Assembly: GCA_028284185.1 (NCBI GenBank)
Contig: JANQSG010000020.1
Coordinates: 62,001 to 126,000 of the forward strand
Direction of reading: 5' to 3'
Length of the DNA stretch: 64,000 nt
Origin: Kangiella sp.
GTDB lineage: Bacteria; Pseudomonadota; Gammaproteobacteria; Enterobacterales; Kangiellaceae
Shown: positions 1 to 10,082 of the stretch, piece by piece
How the letters are laid out: every line of letters begins with the position of its first letter
Numbering within the stretch: position 1 is the stretch's first letter
Notes under the pieces: generated by a model
Database searches by the model: none
What the model saw: only the letters and a program-made list of their open reading frames with translations
What the model was told of the DNA's origin: nothing
Program-made: the position numbers and the translations under genes

Positions 1-1219
1 CTTTATCAAATTCATCGGACTTGGCGTACCAATAAAGCTGTTGCGGTAACAGGGAAGCAGGGCAGACTTCCATGCAGGCACCGCAGCGAATACAGGCTAG
101 CTCTGTCTGATTATTGGCCAGTTCATTAGCCCCAGCCATAATGATACAGTTGGTGGCTTTGACAATACCTACGTTAAAGTTCTTCACCTCAAAGCCCATC
201 ATGGGACCACCCATAATGATTTTTGTCGCCTCTTGAGCCTGGCAAAAATCAAGCAAATGGCTGAAAGGCGTGCCAAAAGGAACCTTGAAATTACCTTTGT
301 TGGCACAAGCATTGCCCGTTAAGGTCACTACTCGCTCAACCAATGGCTTGCCATGAAGAATGGCCTCATAAATTGCAAAGCAGGTACCCACATTATGCAT
401 GATTAAACCCAAATCCGCCGGCAGTTTGCCTTTAGGCACTTCTTTACTTGTTAGTAATTGGATTAATTGTTTTTCACCACCGCTGGGGTATTTAGTTGGG
501 ATCACCCCAATTTTTAGCGATTCAAAAGCAAGCTCTTTTCTGGCTTTATCCAAAGCTTCAATCGCTAAGGGTTTGTTATCTTCAATACCAACGATGATAT
601 TTAAATCATGGTACAAGTGACTAATAATCTGTGCACCTTGCAAAACTTCTTTGGCATTTTCCTGTAACAGTCTATCGTCACAACTGATATAGGGCTCACA
701 CTCAGCAGCATTTATGATTAGGGTATTAACGCCTTCTTGCCGTTGCAGTTTGATATGTGAAGGAAAGGATGCTCCACCTAAACCGACAATGCCACTTTCA
801 AAAATTCGTGCCAGAATTTGTTCGCGACTCAAGTTATGGTAATCACTGACGGGATTCCGGTCACACCATTGATCGCGACCATCAGATTCGATAACAATGC
901 AAAGATCTTGTAAACCCGAAGCATGTGCAATGGGGCGTTTTTCAATGGCCTTTACAGTGCCAGACGTTGGGGCATGTTGGTAGCTACTAAAAACACCGTC
1001 ACTTTTGGCAATAATCTGGCCTTTTAAAACATAATCACCCGCTTCAACAATTGGCATAGATCGTTTGCCAGCCTGACCTTTTAAATTGATGATTAATTCT
1101 TTGGCAATAGGCAGCTCTGCAATTGGTGTCTGATTCGATAGGGTTTTATTTTCTTTCGGATGAATACCCCCCGGGATTTCAAAAACAGGAATTTCGGAAG
1201 TAAAACTAGAGCGTTCCAT
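1..1219 (-). CDS. rsxC: RsxC/RnfC, electron transport complex subunit C (3' end beyond window)
   Basis: Peripheral subunit of the Rnf/Rsx membrane complex, which couples electron transfer between NADH and ferredoxin-type carriers to ion movement and in enterics helps reduce SoxR. Reading the minus strand from the ATG at 1219 gives an uninterrupted frame to the window edge (about 406 codons). It contains the flavin/NADH-binding type segment GLGGASFPSHIKL, then INAAECEPY. Close to the edge lies a 4Fe-4S motif CIRCGACMEVCP followed by LLPQQLYWY, typical of RnfC. The second iron-sulfur motif and the variable C-terminal tail lie outside the window. The start overlaps the rsxB stop by one base (TAATG), so the two are translationally coupled. 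Identification is firm; the full length is unknown. Confidence 0.93.
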   Translation of the reverse strand, partial: MERSSFTSEIPVFEIPGGIHPKENKTLSNQTPIAELPIAKELIINLKGQAGKRSMPIVEAGDYVLKGQIIAKSDGVFSSYQHAPTSGTVKAIEKRPIAHASGLQDLCIVIESDGRDQWCDRNPVSDYHNLSREQILARIFESGIVGLGGASFPSHIKLQRQEGVNTLIINAAECEPYISCDDRLLQENAKEVLQGAQIISHLYHDLNIIVGIEDNKPLAIEALDKARKELAFESLKIGVIPTKYPSGGEKQLIQLLTSKEVPKGKLPADLGLIMHNVGTCFAIYEAILHGKPLVERVVTLTGNACANKGNFKVPFGTPFSHLLDFCQAQEATKIIMGGPMMGFEVKNFNVGIVKATNCIIMAGANELANNQTELACIRCGACMEVCPASLLPQQLYWYAKSDEFDK

Positions 1220-1779
1220 TAGCTCACCTCCTTAAAATCAATCTTCATATTGGGTTGTTGCCACTTCCAGCTGGAAATCGTTTGTGGGATTTCCAACATA
1301 TCGATGCAATCTACCGGGCAAGGTTCTACGCATAAATCACAGCCAGTGCATTCATCAATAATTACCGTATGCATCAACTTGGGAGCACCCAAAATGGCAT
1401 CCACCGGACAAGCCTGGATACACTTGGTGCAGCCAATACATTCATCCTCACGAATATAGGCAACTGTTGGTGGTTTTGTTTCGCCTCTTTCCTCGTCCAG
1501 CGGAACCACTTCGCGCCCCAGGAGATCGGCTAAAGCTTTAACGCCAGCCTCACCGCCAGGTGGGCACTTATTGATTTCATCACCATTAGCAATAGCCTCG
1601 GCATAGGGTTTACAGCCAGGATAGCCACACTGACCACACTGGGTTTGTGGCAGAACTTCATTGATTTGATCAACAATCGGATCGCCTTTAACTTTAAATT
1701 TAACCGCAGCAAAACCCAGAATGGCTCCAAAAATCATGCCTAAAGTGGCAAGGATAATAACCGCAGTGATCAAGTCCAT
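1219..1779 (-). CDS. rsxB: RsxB/RnfB, iron-sulfur subunit of the Rnf/Rsx complex
   Basis: Electron-carrying subunit of the Rnf/Rsx complex at the cytoplasmic membrane. The 186-residue protein starts with one hydrophobic segment (about residues 3-26), the membrane anchor. Next is a 4Fe-4S domain with Cys48, Cys51, Cys56 and Cys72 (GQCGYPGC and KCPPGG). Two ferredoxin-type clusters follow: [12 protein letters not shown] and [12 protein letters not shown]. Length and order match gammaproteobacterial RnfB. It lies between rsxA (13 bp gap) and rsxC (one-base overlap) in the conserved A-B-C order. No anomaly seen. Confidence 0.95.
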   Translation of the reverse strand: MDLITAVIILATLGMIFGAILGFAAVKFKVKGDPIVDQINEVLPQTQCGQCGYPGCKPYAEAIANGDEINKCPPGGEAGVKALADLLGREVVPLDEERGETKPPTVAYIREDECIGCTKCIQACPVDAILGAPKLMHTVIIDECTGCDLCVEPCPVDCIDMLEIPQTISSWKWQQPNMKIDFKEVS

Positions 1780-1792
1780 AGCAATAACTTAC

Positions 1793-2374
1793 CTAGAGTT
1801 TGACCAAGCCAGAAAAGCCCATAAAGGCGAGGGACATGAGGCCTGCGGTAATCATGGCAATGGCTGCACCTTTAAAAGGAAGCGGCACCTCTGCCGCAGC
1901 GAGGCGTTCGCGCATAGCTGCAAACAAAATCAATACTAATGAAAAACCTACCGCAGCGCCGAAACCATAAATAATAGACTCGATAAAGTTATGCTGCTCA
2001 TTGACGTTAAGCAAAGCAACACCAAGCACTGCGCAGTTAGTGGTAATTAAAGGTAAAAATATGCCAAGTAAACGGTAGAGAATAGGGCTGGTTTTGTGGA
2101 TCACCATTTCGGTTAGTTGCACCATAACGGCAATTACTAAAATAAAGGACAGGGTTTGCAGATACTCCATATTAAGTGGCACTAGAATATAGCTATTGAC
2201 GATATAACTCAGCGCTGAGGCTAGGGTTAACACAAAGGTGGTGGCGACAGACATACCAATGGCGGTTTCCAGTTTTCCAGACACGCCCATAAATGGACAG
2301 AGTCCCAAAAACTTCACCAACACAAAATTATTCACCAGAACAGTGCCAATAAAGAGTAACAGGTATTCGCTCAT
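1793..2374 (-). CDS. rsxA: RsxA/RnfA, integral membrane subunit of the Rnf/Rsx complex
   Basis: Polytopic membrane subunit of the Rnf/Rsx electron-transport complex, homologous to NqrE. The 193-residue sequence is almost entirely hydrophobic with about six membrane segments. It has the family signature [14 protein letters not shown] near residues 21-34, and the central [10 protein letters not shown] segment containing the conserved cysteine. It is the first gene of the rsxABC run on the minus strand, so the promoter should lie in the 200 bp between it and the divergent sulfate-activation gene. Length is standard for the family. Confidence 0.95.
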   Translation of the reverse strand: MSEYLLLFIGTVLVNNFVLVKFLGLCPFMGVSGKLETAIGMSVATTFVLTLASALSYIVNSYILVPLNMEYLQTLSFILVIAVMVQLTEMVIHKTSPILYRLLGIFLPLITTNCAVLGVALLNVNEQHNFIESIIYGFGAAVGFSLVLILFAAMRERLAAAEVPLPFKGAAIAMITAGLMSLAFMGFSGLVKL

Positions 2375-2576
2375 TTAGATGTAATCATTTGTTTTTAAAA
2401 GAGTTTTATTGCCTATGCTAATGACAAAGCACCCTTATATTTCTAATCTGTATTATGCTTGATAGGGCTTTGTGAAACAACCACTGAACCCTAATACTAA
2501 GTTTCAAATTTAGATTCCGTTGCTTTCTAAAATACTGTTAAGATAGAGGGCAATTGTAATTTCTCATGAATAAAGA

Positions 2577-4286
2577 ATGAATAGATTAAATCCACCATAT
2601 GGTGGTGTTTTAAAGGAATTAATCAGTTGGTCAGATAAAGACACTTTGTTAGAGCTGTCAAAAAAATTACCTGATTGGGATTTAACCCAAAGACAAGCTT
2701 TAGATATAGAACTGCTGTTAACAGGAGCTTTTTCTCCACTATATGGTTTTTTAAATCAAGATGATTATGAATCAGTAGTTGAAAATATGAGAATGCTTGA
2801 TGGTACTCTTTGGCCTTTACCGATCACTTTGGATGTAGAGAGTGAGTTCGCAAAACATATAAATATTGGAGATTCCATCGCATTAAGAGATCCTGAAGGA
2901 GTGTTGCTAGCAATTTTAGAAGTGCAAAGTAAATGGAAGCCGAATAAAAAGAATGAAGCCTTGAAAGTATTTGGGACTGATAATGAAAAGCACCCAGCTG
3001 TTAGTTATTTATTTAATAAAGCCGGAGATTATTATTTGGGTGGAGAGCTTCAAGGTATAAAATTGCCAACTCACTATGATTATAAAGTACTTCGCTATAC
3101 TCCTCAGCAATTAAGAGAAAAATTTGAGAAGATTGGCTGGCGAAAAATTGTAGCTTTTCAAACTCGAAATCCAATGCATCGTGCTCACCAAGAGTTAACT
3201 TTTAGAGCTGCTCGCGAGTTAGAGGCAAATCTACTTATACATCCTGTGGCTGGCATGACAAAATCTGGTGATCTGGATCATTATTCTCGAGTTAGATGTT
3301 ATGAACATGTCCTTAAGTATTATCCAGAACAAACTACGGATTTAAGCCTCTTGCCTTTGGCAATGCGTATGGCTGGCCCAAAAGAAGCATTGTTGCATGC
3401 CATTGTCAGAAAAAATTATGGTTGTTCACATATCATTATTGGTCGAGATCATGCGGGGCCAGGTAAAGATAGCTCTGGTAATGGTTTTTATGGCCCTTAT
3501 GATGCTCAAGAGCTTTTTAAAAAGTATGAAGAAGAATTAGGTATTAAAATGGTTCCTTTTCAAATGGTTTCTTACGTACAGGAAAAGGCTGAATATTTGC
3601 CTAATGATGAAATCAGTGAAGATATGACAGTGTTAAATATTTCTGGTACCGAGCTAAGACGACGCTTGCGAGAAGGGCTGGAAATTCCAGAATGGTTTTC
3701 CTATCCAGAGGTCATTCAGGAACTCAGAAAAACAAAGCCTGCAAGAAATAAGCAGGGTTTTACAGTGTTTTTTACAGGCCTTTCAGGTTCTGGAAAATCA
3801 ACCATAGCTAATGCTTTGTTGGTAAAGTTATTGGAAATAGGTGATCGACCAGTCACATTATTAGATGGCGATATCGTGAGAAAAAACTTATCAAGTGAGC
3901 TTGGTTTTTCAAAAGAACATCGGAATTTAAATATAGAGCGAATAGGTTTTGTTGCATCTGAAATTACAAAAAATGGTGGTATCGCCATTTGTGCCCCAAT
4001 TGCTCCTTATGATAGGACAAGAAAGAATGTGAGGAAGTTAATAAAAGAGCATGGAGGTTTTATAGAAGTTTTTGTTTCAACACCTTTATCAGAGTGTGAA
4101 CGACGTGATCGGAAAGGATTATATGCCAAAGCTAGAGCGGGTATAGTCAAAGAATTTACGGGAATTAGCGATCCTTATGAAGAGCCTAAAGAACCAGAGT
4201 TGATTATAAAAACTATGGAAACAACACCCGATAATGCGGCTCATAAAGTAATTTTAAAGCTTGAACAAATGGGGTATATAAAGTAA
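2577..4286 (+). CDS. Bifunctional sulfate adenylyltransferase / adenylylsulfate kinase
   Basis: Makes PAPS from sulfate in two steps: ATP sulfurylase (sulfate + ATP to APS) and APS kinase (APS + ATP to PAPS). Residues 1-390 are the homomeric Sat-type ATP sulfurylase, with QTRNPMHRAH at 195-204 and GRDHAGPGKD at 289-298. Residues about 395-569 are the kinase, with P-loop GLSGSGKST at 401-409, LDGDIVRKNL, and the lid region KGLYAKARAG. All key motifs are intact in both halves. The 569 residues match the known Sat-APSK fusions rather than heterodimeric CysDN. The coding sequence is visibly AT-richer than ggt or metG nearby, a hint of transfer. The stop overlaps the ggt start (TAATG). No sulfotransferase or sulfate-reduction gene is adjacent. 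Confidence 0.93.
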   Translation: MNRLNPPYGGVLKELISWSDKDTLLELSKKLPDWDLTQRQALDIELLLTGAFSPLYGFLNQDDYESVVENMRMLDGTLWPLPITLDVESEFAKHINIGDSIALRDPEGVLLAILEVQSKWKPNKKNEALKVFGTDNEKHPAVSYLFNKAGDYYLGGELQGIKLPTHYDYKVLRYTPQQLREKFEKIGWRKIVAFQTRNPMHRAHQELTFRAARELEANLLIHPVAGMTKSGDLDHYSRVRCYEHVLKYYPEQTTDLSLLPLAMRMAGPKEALLHAIVRKNYGCSHIIIGRDHAGPGKDSSGNGFYGPYDAQELFKKYEEELGIKMVPFQMVSYVQEKAEYLPNDEISEDMTVLNISGTELRRRLREGLEIPEWFSYPEVIQELRKTKPARNKQGFTVFFTGLSGSGKSTIANALLVKLLEIGDRPVTLLDGDIVRKNLSSELGFSKEHRNLNIERIGFVASEITKNGGIAICAPIAPYDRTRKNVRKLIKEHGGFIEVFVSTPLSECERRDRKGLYAKARAGIVKEFTGISDPYEEPKEPELIIKTMETTPDNAAHKVILKLEQMGYIK

Positions 4287-6004
4287 TGAGAAAGTATTTA
4301 TTTTTTGCCATTTTTCTTTTGATACCTCTAGCACTGTATGCTTCGAATAAAAAACTTCCGAGTATTATCAACTACAAAAGTGCCCATCATCCAGTAGTGG
4401 CGGAAAAGGGCATGGTGATAACACGTCAGTATTTGGCCAGTCGGGTAGGTCGCGAGATTCTGCAAAATGGGGGCAATGCAGTCGATGCTGCGATTGCTTC
4501 GGGCTTTGCTTTGGCAGTGGTATTACCGGTAGCCGGTAATATTGGTGGTGGCGGTTTTATGCTGGTGCACATTGCTGAAACGGGTGAGACTATTGCGATT
4601 GATTATCGTGAAATGGCGCCGGCCAAAGCTCATCGGGATTTGTTTTTAGATCGAGAGGGTAATGTTGATAATCAAAAAGCACGTTTTAGTTACTTGTCGG
4701 CAGGAGTACCGGGTACCGTTGCAGGGTTTGAGTTAGCGCATAAAAAATATGGAAAATTACCGTGGAAAGATTTAGTTGAACCGGCGATTAAGCTGGCTGA
4801 AGAGGGTTTTTACGTTAATTGGGATATTGCGCAAAAACTCGATAATCGACGTACCCATTTATCCCAATCTGCCGCTACCAAAAAAGCCTTTTATAAGACT
4901 GATGGTTCAAGCTATCAGTTAGGTGAAACTCTGGTCCAAAAAGACTTGGCCTGGTCATTGAAACAAATTCAAAAAGATGGCGCTAAAGCTTTTTATCATG
5001 GCGAAATTGCTGACAAAATAGTTGCTGATATGCAAAAACATAGCGGTATTATCAGCAGAGATGACTTGGCCAATTATAAGCCAAAGATTCGTCCGGCGAT
5101 TACAGGAACTTACCGCGGCCATGAAATTGTAACTATGCCATTGCCCAGCTCGGGCGGAGTACACATAGTGCAGATGCTAAATGTGTTAGAACAGTTTCCT
5201 GTAGCAGATTATGGCGTGAATACAGCCAAATCGATTCATGTGATGACTGAAACCATGAAGCGCGCTTATGCCGATCGAAGTAAGCATTTGGGCGATAGTG
5301 ATTTTTATAAGGTTCCGATCAAATGGTTGACCAGTAAAGAGTATGCAAAGTCTATTGCCAAAAAAATAGTAGCTGGCAAAGTCACGCCATCCAAAGATAT
5401 TGCGCCGAGCATTGAGCCTGCTAAAGAAAGTGATGAAACCACACAGATTTCAGTGGTCGATCAATGGGGTAATGCGGTTTCTAATACTTACACCTTAAAT
5501 TACTCCTTTGGCTCTGGTCTGATGGTTGAGGGTACGGGAATTCTGCTCAATAACGAGATGGATGATTTTTCTGCTAAACCTGGAACGCCCAATGGTTATG
5601 GTCTAATTGGTGGTGAAGCCAATGCTATTGAAGCTTTCAAGCGTCCGCTAAGCTCCATGACGCCGACTATGGTGTTTAAAGATGGCAAATTAAAATTGCT
5701 GACAGGTAGCCCTGGCGGTAGTCGAATTATCAACGCCGTATTACAAATCATTGTGAATGTGGTTGATCATAAAATGAATATTGCAGCGGCAACCCATACG
5801 CCAAGATTTCACCATCAATGGCTGCCTGATGTTTTATTTGTAGAGCCAGAACTAAATCAGGATACGGTAAATTTGCTTGAGAATACGGGTTATAAAGTGC
5901 GTCGCTCTGGAACTATTGGCGCAACTCAATCTATCCAGATTGAAGATTATATTTATGGCTCAGCAGATCCAAGAAGACCAAATGCGGAAGCGGCGGGTTA
6001 TTAG
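4286..6004 (+). CDS. ggt: Gamma-glutamyltransferase (glutathione hydrolase), exported
   Basis: Periplasmic N-terminal nucleophile hydrolase that cleaves or transfers the gamma-glutamyl group of glutathione and related peptides. A signal peptide is clear: MRKYLFFAIFLLIPLALYA followed by SNKK. The precursor would self-cleave before Thr385 in DETTQISVVD, which becomes the N-terminal nucleophile of the small subunit. Other family marks are GGNAVDAAIA near 62, NIGGGGFMLVH near 85, PLSSMTPT and GSPGGSRIIN in the small subunit. At 572 residues it is a normal length. It is coupled to the upstream PAPS-synthesis gene by a one-base overlap. Sulfur or glutathione salvage could link the two, but that is inference. 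Confidence 0.94.
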   Translation: MRKYLFFAIFLLIPLALYASNKKLPSIINYKSAHHPVVAEKGMVITRQYLASRVGREILQNGGNAVDAAIASGFALAVVLPVAGNIGGGGFMLVHIAETGETIAIDYREMAPAKAHRDLFLDREGNVDNQKARFSYLSAGVPGTVAGFELAHKKYGKLPWKDLVEPAIKLAEEGFYVNWDIAQKLDNRRTHLSQSAATKKAFYKTDGSSYQLGETLVQKDLAWSLKQIQKDGAKAFYHGEIADKIVADMQKHSGIISRDDLANYKPKIRPAITGTYRGHEIVTMPLPSSGGVHIVQMLNVLEQFPVADYGVNTAKSIHVMTETMKRAYADRSKHLGDSDFYKVPIKWLTSKEYAKSIAKKIVAGKVTPSKDIAPSIEPAKESDETTQISVVDQWGNAVSNTYTLNYSFGSGLMVEGTGILLNNEMDDFSAKPGTPNGYGLIGGEANAIEAFKRPLSSMTPTMVFKDGKLKLLTGSPGGSRIINAVLQIIVNVVDHKMNIAAATHTPRFHHQWLPDVLFVEPELNQDTVNLLENTGYKVRRSGTIGATQSIQIEDYIYGSADPRRPNAEAAGY

Positions 6005-6010
6005 ATATTA

Positions 6011-6475
6011 TTAATCTTCTATTTTAGGCTCCACCGGCGTTGCCATTACTGCTTTGGTGTCCATTTCTGGAGTGGTTGTTTTATTGGTTTTTAGTTTTTT
6101 AAAAATAAACCAGGCGATAATACCCAATACAAAAATGATCGCCCAAATAAGGGTGATAGTTTTTAAATCAGCCATAAAACTGGCTTTATTGCCATCAAAC
6201 AAATCAACCATTGCATTTAAAACCAGTGGCGAGAAAGTCGAAATTCCTTCGGCAGGGTGAGCAGGAGTTAAGGCGCCTGCAAAAATCACCGATGCGAAAA
6301 ACCACTTAATAATAAAGTGCCACTTTCGGACTCCGTACCAAATAATGCCAACCATTAAAAGAGTTAAAGCAATATAGGCAAACCAGATCAAACCGTAGCT
6401 TGGTATTTGGGTAACAAGTTGTTGCGTGGCTTCAGTAGCTTCCGTTGTTTCAACAGGCAAGTTTTGTGTGGTCAT
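6011..6475 (-). CDS. Small membrane protein of unknown function, downstream of metG
   Basis: Unrecognised 154-residue protein. Three hydrophobic segments are visible at about residues 28-47, 52-70 and 105-127, so it is an inner-membrane protein. The Thr/Glu-rich N terminus and the charged Lys/Thr/Pro-rich tail are probably not in the membrane. I chose the ATG at 6475 because the longer frame starting at 6532 would run back into the end of metG; a purine-rich AGAGAA stretch precedes 6475. It lies just 22 bp after the metG stop and probably shares its transcript. It ends 6 bp from the convergent ggt stop. Confidence 0.7.
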   Translation of the reverse strand: MTTQNLPVETTEATEATQQLVTQIPSYGLIWFAYIALTLLMVGIIWYGVRKWHFIIKWFFASVIFAGALTPAHPAEGISTFSPLVLNAMVDLFDGNKASFMADLKTITLIWAIIFVLGIIAWFIFKKLKTNKTTTPEMDTKAVMATPVEPKIED

Positions 6476-6497
6476 ACAATTCTCTATTGTTCTCTTA

Positions 6498-8543
6498 TTA
6501 TTTAACGCGCATTCCAGGTTTTGCACCATCATCTGGATTTAAAATCCATAAGTCACTACCACCGGGGCCTGCAGCTAATACCATACCCTCTGACAAACCA
6601 AACTTCATCTTACGTGGTGCTAAATTGGCAACCATAACGGTTAACTTGCCTTCTAAATCTTCAGGTCGGTAGGCGGCTTTGATACCAGCAAAGACTTGTT
6701 TAGTTACGCCTTCGCCTAAGTCTAATTGTAACCTTAATAGTTTATCCGCACCTTTAACCTGTTCGGCTTTGGCTATTTTAGCAATGCGTAGGTCAATTTT
6801 ATCAAAATCCCCGAATTGAATTTCATCTTTAATGGGATCAGAGAGCTCTACTTGGGCTGTTTTATCCGCTTCAGCTGCCAAATCTTCTTTTGAGTCTTCA
6901 ATCATTTTTTCAATCGACTTCATTTCAATGCGCTGCATCATGGGTTTGAATTTATTGATTTCGTAATCAACTAATGGGTCCTGAGCACTGTCCCAAGCTA
7001 TATTGTCCAGCTTTAAGAAGTCCTGGACTTTATCTGTAAGCACTGGTAGTACAGGAGCTAGATAAGTAACTAACACTTTGAACATATTAATGCCTAGGCT
7101 GCAAACCTGATGTGCCAACTCTTTGGTTTCATCATTCTTAACCAGTTTCCAGGGTTCTTTTTCGGCAATATAGGCGTTGGCTTTATCCGCCAGTGTCATA
7201 ATTTGCTTAATTGCTTTAGCAAATTCGCGCTGTTCATAATGTTGTGCGATTTGTTCAGAAGCACTGGTAAATTCGGCTAAAAGCTCTGGCTCGATGATGC
7301 TTGCGCTTAGTTTGCTGCCAAATTGCTTGGTAATAAAGCCTGAACAGCGGCTGGCAATATTGACCAGTTTACCGATCAGATCCGAATTCACTCTTTGCGC
7401 AAAATCTTCCAGATTCAAATCGAAATCATCAATACGTCTGGATAGCTTCGCTGCATAGTAATAGCGCAAATATTCAGGATTTAGATGCTCTAAATAAGTT
7501 TTGGCCTTAATAAAAGTGCCTTTGGATTTTGACATTTTTTGACCATTAACCGTCACAAAACCGTGCGCCCATACTGCGGTTGGAGTGCGATAACCTGAAC
7601 CTTGCAAAACTGATGGCCAGAAGAGGGTATGAAAATAAATAATATCTTTACCAATAAAATGATAAACTTCAGCCCCGGAATTTTTATTCCAGTAGTCATC
7701 AAAGTTTAAACCTTCAGTTCGATCACAAAGGTTTTTAAAGCTGGCCATATAGCCGATAGGGGCGTCCAACCAAACGTAGAAGTATTTACCTTGTTCATCT
7801 GGGATTTCCCAGCCGAAATAAGGGGCATCACGAGAAATATCCCATTGGCGTAAATCATCCAGCCATTCGTTCATTTTATTTTGAACTTCCGATTGCACAT
7901 GATTATCGCGGGACAGCCAGTCGCGTAAGAATGATTCAAAGCCTTTTAAATCAAAGAAAAAGTGCTCAGATTCTTTCAAAACAGGAGTAGCACCTGAAAC
8001 CACAGATTTAGGATTTTTTAGATCGGTAGGGTTGTAAGTTGCACCACAATTGTCACAATTGTCACCATATTGATCATCTGAATCACACTTAGGACAGGTT
8101 CCTTTCACAAAACGATCCGGCAGGAACATTTGCTTTTCAGGATCGAATAATTGGTTAATGGTCTTGGAGCTAATATGACCATTTTCTTTGAGTTTTAAAT
8201 AAATACTCTGAGTTAGTTCTTTAGATTCAACGCTGTGTGTCGAATGAAAATTATCAAAACCAATCAGGGCACCAGCAAAATCTCGCTCATGGTTGTTTTT
8301 CTGTTCGGCAATGAAACCTTCAGGTGTTTTACCTTCTTTTTGCGCGCGTAACATCACTGGTGTACCGTGGGTATCGTCGGCGCACACATAGTAGCAATCA
8401 TGACCGCGTAATTTTTGAAAACGCACCCAGATATCGGTTTGTACGTATTCAAGCAAATGACCAATATGAATATCGCCATTGGCATAAGGCAAAGCGCTGG
8501 TCACTAGAATTTTTCGTTTATCTTGTTTATTTAAAGTGGTCAT
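6498..8543 (-). CDS. metG: Methionyl-tRNA synthetase
   Basis: Charges initiator and elongator tRNA-Met. This class I synthetase has the HIGH signature at residues 26-29 and KMSKS at 336-340. The zinc-binding knuckle carries Cys150, Cys153, Cys163 and Cys166. A C-terminal EMAP-II/Trbp111-like tRNA-binding domain covers roughly the last 100 residues (from [12 protein letters not shown] onward), as in E. coli-type dimeric MetG. At 681 residues it has the expected length. It is divergent from mrp, an arrangement conserved in many gammaproteobacteria. The 178 bp between them should hold both promoters. Confidence 0.97.
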   Translation of the reverse strand: MTTLNKQDKRKILVTSALPYANGDIHIGHLLEYVQTDIWVRFQKLRGHDCYYVCADDTHGTPVMLRAQKEGKTPEGFIAEQKNNHERDFAGALIGFDNFHSTHSVESKELTQSIYLKLKENGHISSKTINQLFDPEKQMFLPDRFVKGTCPKCDSDDQYGDNCDNCGATYNPTDLKNPKSVVSGATPVLKESEHFFFDLKGFESFLRDWLSRDNHVQSEVQNKMNEWLDDLRQWDISRDAPYFGWEIPDEQGKYFYVWLDAPIGYMASFKNLCDRTEGLNFDDYWNKNSGAEVYHFIGKDIIYFHTLFWPSVLQGSGYRTPTAVWAHGFVTVNGQKMSKSKGTFIKAKTYLEHLNPEYLRYYYAAKLSRRIDDFDLNLEDFAQRVNSDLIGKLVNIASRCSGFITKQFGSKLSASIIEPELLAEFTSASEQIAQHYEQREFAKAIKQIMTLADKANAYIAEKEPWKLVKNDETKELAHQVCSLGINMFKVLVTYLAPVLPVLTDKVQDFLKLDNIAWDSAQDPLVDYEINKFKPMMQRIEMKSIEKMIEDSKEDLAAEADKTAQVELSDPIKDEIQFGDFDKIDLRIAKIAKAEQVKGADKLLRLQLDLGEGVTKQVFAGIKAAYRPEDLEGKLTVMVANLAPRKMKFGLSEGMVLAAGPGGSDLWILNPDDGAKPGMRVK

Positions 8544-8721
8544 ACTTTAAGCTTTTGGTGCTACTGAAATTTTTCTTGAGGATTAGGCGCAAATATACTG
8601 GTTTTCCACATTTTTTTCATTAATTAATTGCCGAAAAGATTGGATCTGGCTTGGTTTTCCGAGGTAAAAGACTTAGACTTTGTGCCACTGAAATCAATAA
8701 AGTGGATAAATTCGCTAAAGC

Positions 8722-9810
8722 ATGACGAACTCGGAACTGATAAAACAGAAATTGCTGGGATTTGAATATCCGGCTTTTAGCTTTAAACCGATTAATGACA
8801 AGGTTATTCAGTCAATAGAAGAAGTTACTGATAAAATCAAAATCAAACTTAAATTTGGTTTTCCCTTAGGTTCGTATCAAGCACAATTTGAACAAGATTT
8901 ACTGGTTTGGCTCAACTCGGAGTTAGCAGATCAAAGCTGTGTGCTGGAAATTAGCCATAAAATAACGGCCCATTCGCATCCGGCTAAAGTTAAGGCTATG
9001 CCACAAGTGAAGAATATTATTGCCGTTGCATCGGGTAAAGGTGGTGTTGGTAAATCCACGACCAGTGTTAATTTGGCGTTAGCATTGCAAAGTCTGGGTG
9101 CCAAAGTTGGAGTTTTGGATGCGGATATTTATGGTCCCAGTATGCCGATTATGCTGGGTGCTGAGGATAAACATCCAGAATCAAGCGACAAGAAGAGTAT
9201 TTTTCCAGTAACAGCGCATGGCATTCAATCCATGTCGATTGGTTATTTGGTTAAACCCGAGCAGGCAATGGTTTGGCGTGGTCCAATGGCCTCTGGTGCT
9301 TTGCAACAATTGATCAATGATACCCAATGGGATGATCTGGATTACTTGATTATTGATTTGCCACCAGGTACTGGTGATATTCAATTGACCATGGCCCAGA
9401 AAATTCCCGTGACCGCTGCACTAGTGGTGACCACGCCGCAGGATATCGCTTTGGCTGATGCACGAAAAGCAGTGACCATGTTTAATAAGGTTTCAGTGCC
9501 TGTACTGGGTGTCGTAGAAAATATGGCTATGCACACTTGCTCAAGCTGTGGTCATGAAGAACATATTTTTGGCGCTGGCGGTGGTGAAAAACTGGCGGAA
9601 GAAATTGGTGTTGAACTGTTGGGAAGCCTACCATTAATGCTTTCCATTCGGGAAGATGTGGATAGTGGTAAGCCGAGTTTGGTTAATGATTCAGAAAGTA
9701 AAATATCCAGTAAATACAAAAGGATAGCGTTAAAACTTGCAGCAAAACTTTCACTGCAAGAGGAAGAGTTTAGGGCAGATTTTCCGACGATAACTATTGA
9801 AAATTCTTAA
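8722..9810 (+). CDS. apbC: Mrp/ApbC iron-sulfur cluster carrier ATPase
   Basis: P-loop ATPase of the Mrp/Nbp35 family that binds and delivers Fe-S clusters in the cytosol. The first 95 residues are a poorly conserved MIP18/DUF59-like domain. Then comes the deviant Walker A SGKGGVGKST at 104-113, LDADIYGPS, and the paired cysteines Cys273 and Cys276 in TCSSCGHEEHIFG, which bridge a cluster across the dimer. The length of 362 is normal. It is divergent from metG and followed by dcd, a familiar gammaproteobacterial neighbourhood. A long imperfect inverted repeat begins right at its stop codon. Confidence 0.95.
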   Translation: MTNSELIKQKLLGFEYPAFSFKPINDKVIQSIEEVTDKIKIKLKFGFPLGSYQAQFEQDLLVWLNSELADQSCVLEISHKITAHSHPAKVKAMPQVKNIIAVASGKGGVGKSTTSVNLALALQSLGAKVGVLDADIYGPSMPIMLGAEDKHPESSDKKSIFPVTAHGIQSMSIGYLVKPEQAMVWRGPMASGALQQLINDTQWDDLDYLIIDLPPGTGDIQLTMAQKIPVTAALVVTTPQDIALADARKAVTMFNKVSVPVLGVVENMAMHTCSSCGHEEHIFGAGGGEKLAEEIGVELLGSLPLMLSIREDVDSGKPSLVNDSESKISSKYKRIALKLAAKLSLQEEEFRADFPTITIENS

Positions 9811-9926
9811 AATAGCCTTTTTACTCAATAGCATTGTCAGCTTACCTGCTCAAGCAGTCGAGTATTGTTATACACTCCTGCTTTGCGCGGGCAGCTTTCG
9901 CGCTCTTGAGTAAAAATTCGCATTTT
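9809..9926. repeat. Long imperfect inverted repeat (about 118 bp) directly after mrp
   Basis: The outer arms are TTTTTACTCAATAGC at 9818-9832 and GCTCTTGAGTAAAAA at 9902-9916, complementary at 14 of 15 positions. A further AAAAT/ATTTT pair lies outside them at 9809-9813 and 9922-9926. The interior is also partly self-complementary, with CAAGCAG against CTGCTTTG and GAGT against ACTC around the centre. The whole unit can fold into one long branched hairpin. It may act as the mrp terminator, or be a nonautonomous palindromic element. Confidence 0.65.
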
Positions 9927-10025
9927 AAGTGTTGGTAATATTAAAAAGATTTAGAATAAATTTAATCATTGTTTTAACAATGGCGTGGCAATCTGGCTTT
10001 AAAAGTTCGGAAATAAATTAAATAG

Positions 10026-10048
10026 ATTCTCGCCTGCGCGGGAATGAC
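10026..10048. repeat. Short palindromic repeat with GGAATGAC end
   Basis: A 23 bp hairpin unit: arms ATTCTCGC and GCGGGAAT (one G-U pair) around CTGC, then GAC. It has the same right end as the other dispersed palindromes in this window (23566-23584, 33772-33877). It lies 35 bp upstream of dcd, so it is within the dcd leader or promoter zone. Confidence 0.55.
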
Positions 10049-10082
10049 ATTGACACATTGGTAAAAAAACGAGAAAAGAACT

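Noticed and set aside
399-620. Plus-strand open frame of 73 codons
   Set aside because: It lies antisense within rsxC, which has clear family motifs through this region.
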